This document shows, in pieces, positions 59,082 to 64,000 of a stretch of DNA of 64,000 nt. Numbering within the stretch: the first letter of the stretch is position 1; the number at the start of each line of letters is the position of its first letter. A program made the translations under genes and the position numbers. This DNA comes from Thereva unica (taxonomy: Eukaryota; Arthropoda; Insecta; Diptera; Therevidae). The stretch covers positions 81,310,543 through 81,374,542 of the forward strand of contig OX465281.1 in the NCBI GenBank assembly GCA_949987705.1. Direction: 5' to 3'. The notes under the pieces are model-generated. The model was not told the origin of the DNA. It saw only the letters and a list, made by a program, of their open reading frames with translations, and searched no databases.

Positions 59082-60595
59082 TTATAATAATAATAGAGTT
59101 TCCGTTCTTATGAAGAAGGCGCACTTCTCAGCTGGGCTGAGAAACATTTACCACGACCACGTGGGCTCGGCTGAGACATGCAAACATAAAAAATTAAGTA
59201 CCAATAAAAATTGCATGCGAAACACATAAACAGTCATGAGACAACAAAGAGACTCCTTTTAAGCAGATCTTTGTTAGTGCTCACGCTAAAAACATTAATA
59301 TTTTTATTTACATTAATGAACATGCGATTAACAGGCTCAAATCGGCCATAATTGGTGTTAGAGGAGTTGATGTGTAAGAGCGGTGGTCCTCTCAGATTGT
59401 ATCGGCTCTCTCTAAACGACGCACGGGGCCTTAGAAAACCTGAGTCGACACATCCATTAAGAAGCTGGTGGACGAAAACAACATCGGCCACCTCACGATG
59501 CTTGTGGAGAGTATTTAAGTTGAGTAACTTAAGTCGGCATTCATATGGTGGAAGAATTAAAGGGTCTTCCCAAGGAAGGTGATTCAATGCGAATCGAACG
59601 AACCTACGTTGAACCGACTCAATTTTTCCAACATGCGAAGAATAGTAAGGAGACCAAACCTGGGACGCATATTCAAGTAAAGGTCTGACAAGGGAAATGT
59701 AGAGGTGTTTAGTGATCAGGGTGCTGTTAAATTCTTTGGACCACCTTTTTATAAAACCCAAGATTAAGCTGCTCTTGGAAGAAATATAGTTGATATGAGT
59801 AGAAAAGTCCAGCTTGGTGTCAAATCTAATCCCGAGATCTTTGACAAAATTAACACGGGGACACCCTCACTAGAAAATGAGTAGTTATAAATTATAGGAT
59901 CACGTCGCCTACAAAAAGTCATGACTTTGCATTTACTAATATTAAGAACCAGGCTGCGCACCAAGAGTAAAAGGTGTCGAGGTCGACTTGCAAAAGTTTG
60001 AAGTCCTCCATACTCTTTACGTGACGGTACAATTTGATGTCATCAGCATAAATCAGGATTCTGCAGTGTCTTAGCAAGGTAACAATATCATCAATAGAAA
60101 GAATAAAGAGGATAGGGCCAAGATGACTGCCTTGAGGGACACCGGATGACGCCTCAATGGTCGCGGATTTGGACCCACGGAAAAGGATTTGGTAGGTCCT
60201 GTCAGCTAAGTAGGACTGGAACCATAATTGAAGGGCTTCAGGGAAACCTAACTTGTTTAGTTTGAAAAATATAATGGAGTGGGAAAGCTTGTCACATGCT
60301 TTACTGAAATCAGTGTAAACACAATCAGTTTGGCAACCGGAAACGAAGCCTTCAACAGAATGGGAAGTGAATTCAAGGAGATTGGTGGTAGTGGAACGAG
60401 CTGGAAGAAAACCATGTTGGTTTGTAGAAATAAGTTTCTTGCAGATGGGCACGATTGCAGAATAAATGATTGATTCAAAAAGCTTCGGTATGACAGACAG
60501 CTTGGCACCTGGTCTGTAGTTCGATATTTCGTTCTTGCTACCACTTTTGTGAATAGGAATTATGAACGAATTATTCCAAAGAGTAGGGAAGTGCT
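59082..60595 (-). pseudogene. CR1-like non-LTR retrotransposon, 5'-truncated, minus strand
   Basis: RT is readable from about 60590 in shifting frames: a YRPGAKLSVIPKLFESII block, NQHGFLPARSTTTNLLEF, VYTDFSKACDKLSHSI, SSGVPQGSHLGPILF and ILIYADDIKLY (about 60045), with intact YADD. After shifts near 59930 and 59790 the C-terminal region follows: LVRPLLEYASQVWSPYYSSH, KIESVQRRFVRFALNHLPW and FRESRYNLRGP to the stop at 59234. The 3' UTR contains GTTTGCATGTCTCAGC and GGTAAATGTTTCTCAGCCC, shared with 49290-49487, and ends in ATT repeats (about 59082-59097). Endonuclease and ORF1 are missing. The CR1-superfamily assignment rests on the motif style and simple-repeat tail. Confidence 0.8.
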
Positions 60596-60685
60596 GCTAC
60601 ATTCCTACGGTGGCTCAGGGGGTCGATGGTGGAGCAACCGGTATCTTCATCAATTAATTTAAGAGCCCTTTTTTTGATTTGGTGC
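60596..60685 (-). pseudogene. 90-bp Jockey-like RT scrap
   Basis: The minus strand reads KRALKLIDEDTGCSTIDPLS and then HRRNVAA, matching NRALKLIGDSAICSSIDSLSHRRNVAALA in the element at 10641-12120. It abuts the CR1-like RT on one side and an RTE-like RT on the other, with no TSD visible. Confidence 0.65.
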
Positions 60686-60689
60686 TCGG

Positions 60690-61225
60690 CATGCATATGC
60701 GCCTCGTACTTTATTTATTCGGGAACTGACATCTTCTTCTGCACCACCATTTTCGGTAATAATACTACCGAGGTTGCAGAATTTATCTACCAGTTCCATG
60801 TCACGGTTATTCAACGCTGTCCGTTCAATGGTGTTTGCATTTATCCGCATCTCTTTAGTTTTAGTCGGATTTAGCCTTAAGCCTGCTGAACTACTTTCTG
60901 TTGCCAAATTGCTTAACATGCTTTTCAGGTCCTAATGTCTGTGGGCCAGGAACAAATATCATCCGCGTAGTCCAGATCCTTAGGGCGATCTAGCAGACCC
61001 CATTGTATGCCACCTGTTCTACTATCTAGAGCGCCGACAAGGATGTCATTTATTACTATAAGAAATAGTAAAGGCGAAAGTAGGCATCATTGTCGTACTC
61101 CTGAGCTCACCTCAAAGCTGTCGGATAATTTCCCATTATGGAGAACTCTGCATTTGGAATTGTTAGCTCCGGTTGCTATATGGTGAAGCAAATCTAATGG
61201 TTTAACATCAGTCTGAAATGTAGGG
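60690..61225 (-). pseudogene. RTE-like RT, C-terminal part, minus strand
   Basis: Frames on the minus strand read LHNGKLSDSFEVSSGVRQ, LLSPLLFLIVINDIL, DLDYADDICSW (about 60955-60985) and, in one open frame, GLRLNPTKTKEMRINAN and VDKFCNLGSIITENGGAEED. The active-site YADD is preserved, but stops and a frame change flank it. It probably belongs with the N-terminal part at 62960-63775. The two are separated by 1.7 kb of repeats. Confidence 0.75.
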
Positions 61226-61566
61226 TGTTTTTATCTATTTATTTTGATATTGGTAGTCGCCAACTGTACTATATTTCATAAATAATAATAGAGATATCTC
61301 AATATTGTATTTCGAAAATAACGGCAACACCAGGAAATTTTCGTAATCGTGGAAACAATATCAAAAACTGAAGTAGCCAAATTACACGGCCCATCACTCC
61401 TTCCATAAACACTTCCAATAAATCGAAAACACGACATTAATACAAACATGACTTCGATCTCGGGATCTGTGAAAATCATGAGAATTTTTGCTGTTTTGTG
61501 CACAGCTATATAGACAATAGAATCGTAGAACGAAAAATTCAGAGCAGTCAGTTTATCGTGTGATAA
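61226..61566. other. Spacer inside the split RTE-like element
   Basis: No coding motif or terminal repeat. It is part of the sequence that separates the two halves of the RTE-like RT. Confidence 0.4.
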
Positions 61567-62130
61567 TATTAGATTTAAAATGACGTCACCAGCTTACTGT
61601 CATATACTTTCATTTGATACCCATACCGAAGATGTTGTAAAGCAAAGGGTAAACTGTAATTTTGTGTTGGCCGAAATTTTGTATTTGGAATAATGCACTT
61701 GAATGACTCAGCTAATAGTATTCTAACTGTGATATGTGATATCCTTTCCTTTGATACCCATGTACCAAGCGCGTTGTAAAAAATATTATCCCTCCTTTTG
61801 TGTTAGCCGCATTTGGAATTTGGAAAGCTAATCGTAGTTTACTTGACATAACGTTTCATTTGATACCCATATTGAGTGGATTGTAAAGAAAAAAGTAGTC
61901 AGCCATTTTCTGTTGACCGCCATTTTGAATTTTCAAATTTTGAACACAGATTCGTCATTTGTGCTCATAAAAACCACCCAGTACCGATTTTAAATAGAAT
62001 CGGTACCCAATGGCAAAATTCGGCCGCCATCTTGGAACGCCATCTTGATTTTTTACAAACTGGTCAGATTGCATGGCCACGCAAACTATGCATATGTGCA
62101 AAATTAGAAGTTGATCTCCTATACGGAAGT
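61567..62130 (+). repeat. Dispersed repeat with degenerate tandem units (copy of 14385)
   Basis: Three diverged units (about 61610-61700, 61765-61830, 61863-61935) repeat TTTGATACCCAT, a TTGTAAAG/AAA word and a TTTGTGTT(G/A)(G/A)CC-GC(C/A)ATTT block at roughly 120-150 bp spacing. The first unit and its flank align with 14385-14565. Confidence 0.6.
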
Positions 62131-62325
62131 GTTGATCACCACCTTCTTCAGTACCCCCCCCCCTACCGGACCTTTATAATCCTTAACCTATTCCCCCTCC
62201 CCCAAAACCCACTTCCTCGTACTAAGCTTACTGCTAGACATTGCACCATGACATGACAAATGACATGACGCACTGGTAGTACAAACGGTGACTCCTGAGC
62301 TTAGCACTACCACATAAGAAAAAAA
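62131..62325 (+). pseudogene. Jockey-like 3' end relic with A tail
   Basis: CTAAGCTTACTGCTAGACAT, TGCACCATGACATGAC and CTCCTGAGCTTAGCACTACC align with the 3' UTR of the minus-strand element at 10641-12120 (the complement of 10655-10760). The relic ends in AAGAAAAAAA at about 62316-62325. Only the last few codons and the 3' UTR remain. Confidence 0.75.
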
Positions 62326-62351
62326 GTGGGTTCAAATCAGGTTGCAAGGTT

Positions 62352-62404
62352 TGTTTACAAAGAATATACAAACATACAAACGTACAAACATACATACATA
62401 CAGG
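62352..62404. repeat. ACATACAA-type microsatellite
   Basis: Imperfect repeats of AAACATACAAACGTACAAAC followed by ACATACATACATACA. Confidence 0.75.
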
Positions 62405-62461
62405 GAAAGCTATAAAGCTAAAACATGTATATATAGATATTCAAAAAAATTGCGTTATCAG

Positions 62462-62945
62462 TTATTTCAGGCACGTTCAGTACGAACTTTGGCGTTGGAT
62501 TACTCGCAAACTATACAAGCGAGAACGATGACTAAGGGCTTATTCTAAAGGTAATCACTAGCACTATAAGTTTGGTAATCGGCATTAACCCACCCAAATT
62601 AATATCTTACGAGTTAATCGCAAAAAACTGCATTCAACCTCAACCACCCGAACAAGTTCGAACTTTGAGCCAAATCAACTTACAGACCTCGTTGAGGGCT
62701 CATTTTGTAGATAATTTTATTCTCCAACAGCTTGCTAGCGATCATTTTCAGCTATCATTGCACACAACCGAGTTATTTGGTATAAACGAGCTCTACCTCT
62801 TTTTCAAGATGACGGCTTTTCCCATCACACTGCGACCCCACAAACTTGGTTTTAACATTGTCAGATGTACCCCAACAAATTCCAAAAAAAAATTTTGACC
62901 ATCATGAAATGCAATTTCATGCCCTTTTTTCGACTAATTGCTCTG
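62462..62945 (+). repeat. Dispersed repeat block, second copy of 16340-16845
   Basis: From CAGGCACGTTCAGTACGAAC to CATCATGAAATGCAATTTCA it aligns with the earlier copy in the same orientation. A short segment around GAGCGGCCATAACTTTGAG is missing here. No coding potential is shared. Confidence 0.75.
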
Positions 62946-62959
62946 AGCTATAGGGCTTT

Positions 62960-63775
62960 TATCGATTCGATTATTTTATCAGGCACTCCACGTCGCCGTA
63001 ATGACCGAGTCGAACCCTCTCTCATAGTCTACGAAAGCAACGTAAAGGGGGATCGGAATGCAGTAGACTGCTCCATTATTCTTCTCAAGGTGTTGATATG
63101 ATCAATACATGAGCAGCCCTTCCTGAATCCGGCTTGCTGCCTCCTAAGCGTTCAGTTTACTGCCTCTCTTATCCTAGATAGTAATATACATATGGGACAA
63201 AATTTTGCCCACAGTAGATAATAAACAGATGGCTCTTCCGTTGTGGCATATTGTTAGGTCCCCCTTGGTATTGGTATTTTGACTATGATACCTTCCGTGT
63301 GTTCCATGCTATTTCCAGGATTGGTTGTAGTGCATCTGCTATGAGGCTTTCACCGGTTTTCAACAATTTTGGCGAGATGCCATCAATTCCAGCTGCTTTA
63401 ACATTGGCCATCACATTAATTGCGGTTACAATTTAAGTATTGGATGGGGACCGGGTGGTGATTCTTATTAGCTGTGCATTGTTGCTGTTTTCGTGAGGTT
63501 CCTTTGTAAGTGAACCATTCAGGGCGGCGAAGAAATAATATCTCCATCTTTGGAGTTGCTCTTCCTCGCTGCACAGCAGCCTTCCATCCGCACTCTTAAC
63601 GGCATGTTTTTTAGTAGAGTGCTTTCCCGAGAGCTGTTTAGTGATTTGGTGTAGCACCTTACTATTGCCTGTGTCTGCCGCGTTTTCCGCTCTTTCTGCG
63701 AGCTCATTTATCTGCTGCCCTCTTATCACACCGGACAATTCTCTTTACCTCCCGGTGCAATTGGGAGTATTCCCG
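62960..63775 (-). pseudogene. RTE-like RT, N-terminal part and linker, minus strand
   Basis: The minus strand begins with a linker (REYSQLHREVKRIVRCDKRA near 63765, then a 101-codon open frame to 63433 containing QITKQLSGKH and LLCSEEEQLQRWRYYF). After stops it continues with FRKGCSCIDHINTLRRIMEQ and VAFVDYER-FDSV (about 63140-63000). That order (linker, fingers, palm) is continued by the C-terminal piece at 60690-61225, so this is one element split in two. Multiple stops; endonuclease not recognised. Confidence 0.7.
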
Positions 63776-64000
63776 CCCAACTAGCAAACTCTCCAGAGCA
63801 AAACTTTTGCAAATTGTGAAATTATCTCATAACACTCTCTTAACACTCTTCGATAGTCTCAAGAGCATGTATTAGCATAATGGCGCGATAAAATAGTGGG
63901 CGCCACTTATGCGAGGTATTACCCCCTTAGCCATAAGCCCGGAAAAGCATGACCAAGGAGCCAACACCATACATAAGAAAGGAAACTAAATTCCGGAACT
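63776..64000. other. Window edge, unassigned
   Basis: CCCAACTAGCAAACTC at 63775-63790 is similar to the CCCAGCTAGCACA terminus at 47932, but the other end would lie outside the window. No gene is seen. Confidence 0.35.

Noticed and set aside
63775..63790. Possible CCCAGC-type element end (CCCAACTAGCAAAC)
   Set aside because: Two mismatches in a short word, and the partner end would be outside the window.

Overview
The window reads as insect (at least arthropod) heterochromatin-like or intergenic DNA. It is AT-rich, and every recognisable protein-coding stretch belongs to a transposable element: Jockey-, I/Nimb-, CR1- and RTE-type non-LTR retrotransposons, BEL/Pao and Ty3/Gypsy LTR elements, and many short terminal-inverted-repeat (TIR) elements. 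I found no host gene with supportable exons, no rRNA, no CRISPR array and no functional tRNA. The call of insect rests on the mix of element families and is inference.

Layout. 1-5.05 kb: a decayed CR1/Jockey-like relic (1045-2820) and two small TIR elements that share one CTG target triplet (3297-3999). 5.05-12.2 kb: a long I/Nimb-like non-LTR element (gag, then endonuclease-RT-RNase H), interrupted by a 602-bp TIR element and by a 5'-truncated minus-strand Jockey-like element. 12.2-20 kb: mostly non-coding repeats, two foldback elements, an RTE-type 3' end and a repeat that recurs at 61.6-62.9 kb. 20.0-29.2 kb: a nest of elements. Two TIR elements beginning CCCAGC/CCCCGC enclose a tRNA-like SINE fragment, which is split by an essentially full-length Jockey element with an exact 11-bp target-site duplication (TSD). 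A mariner-like element sits in the Jockey gag gene, and another small TIR element sits in the right arm of the enclosing element. 29.2-38.1 kb: Jockey-like debris and at least six small TIR elements, one carrying a perfect 223-bp tandem duplication.

38.1-47.2 kb: a BEL/Pao element with broken pol and an env-like gene, with a tRNA-headed SINE in its integrase. It is followed by a second BEL/Pao family rearranged as a head-to-head inverted duplication. 47.2-49.5 kb: a Jockey 3' end, two nested TIR elements and a CR1-like 3' end. 50.3-58.0 kb: a Ty3/Gypsy pol plus 3' LTR (with a 548-bp TIR element inside pol), abutting a second Gypsy fragment that received a 5'-truncated RTE-type element with an 11-bp TSD and a still-open reading frame. 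58-64 kb: a minus-strand CR1-like RT, Jockey-like scraps and an RTE-like element split by 1.7 kb of other repeats.

The elements do not work together; the interest is the insertion history. In five places an inserted element plus its TSD can be subtracted and the host frame or motif is restored exactly: 8587-9188, 20869-26460, 25100-25888, 50532-51079 and 54571-57059. This gives a relative chronology without any database. The best candidates for something undescribed are the CCCAGC...GCTGGG TIR group with 2-bp flanking duplications and the fold-back BEL/Pao rearrangement.
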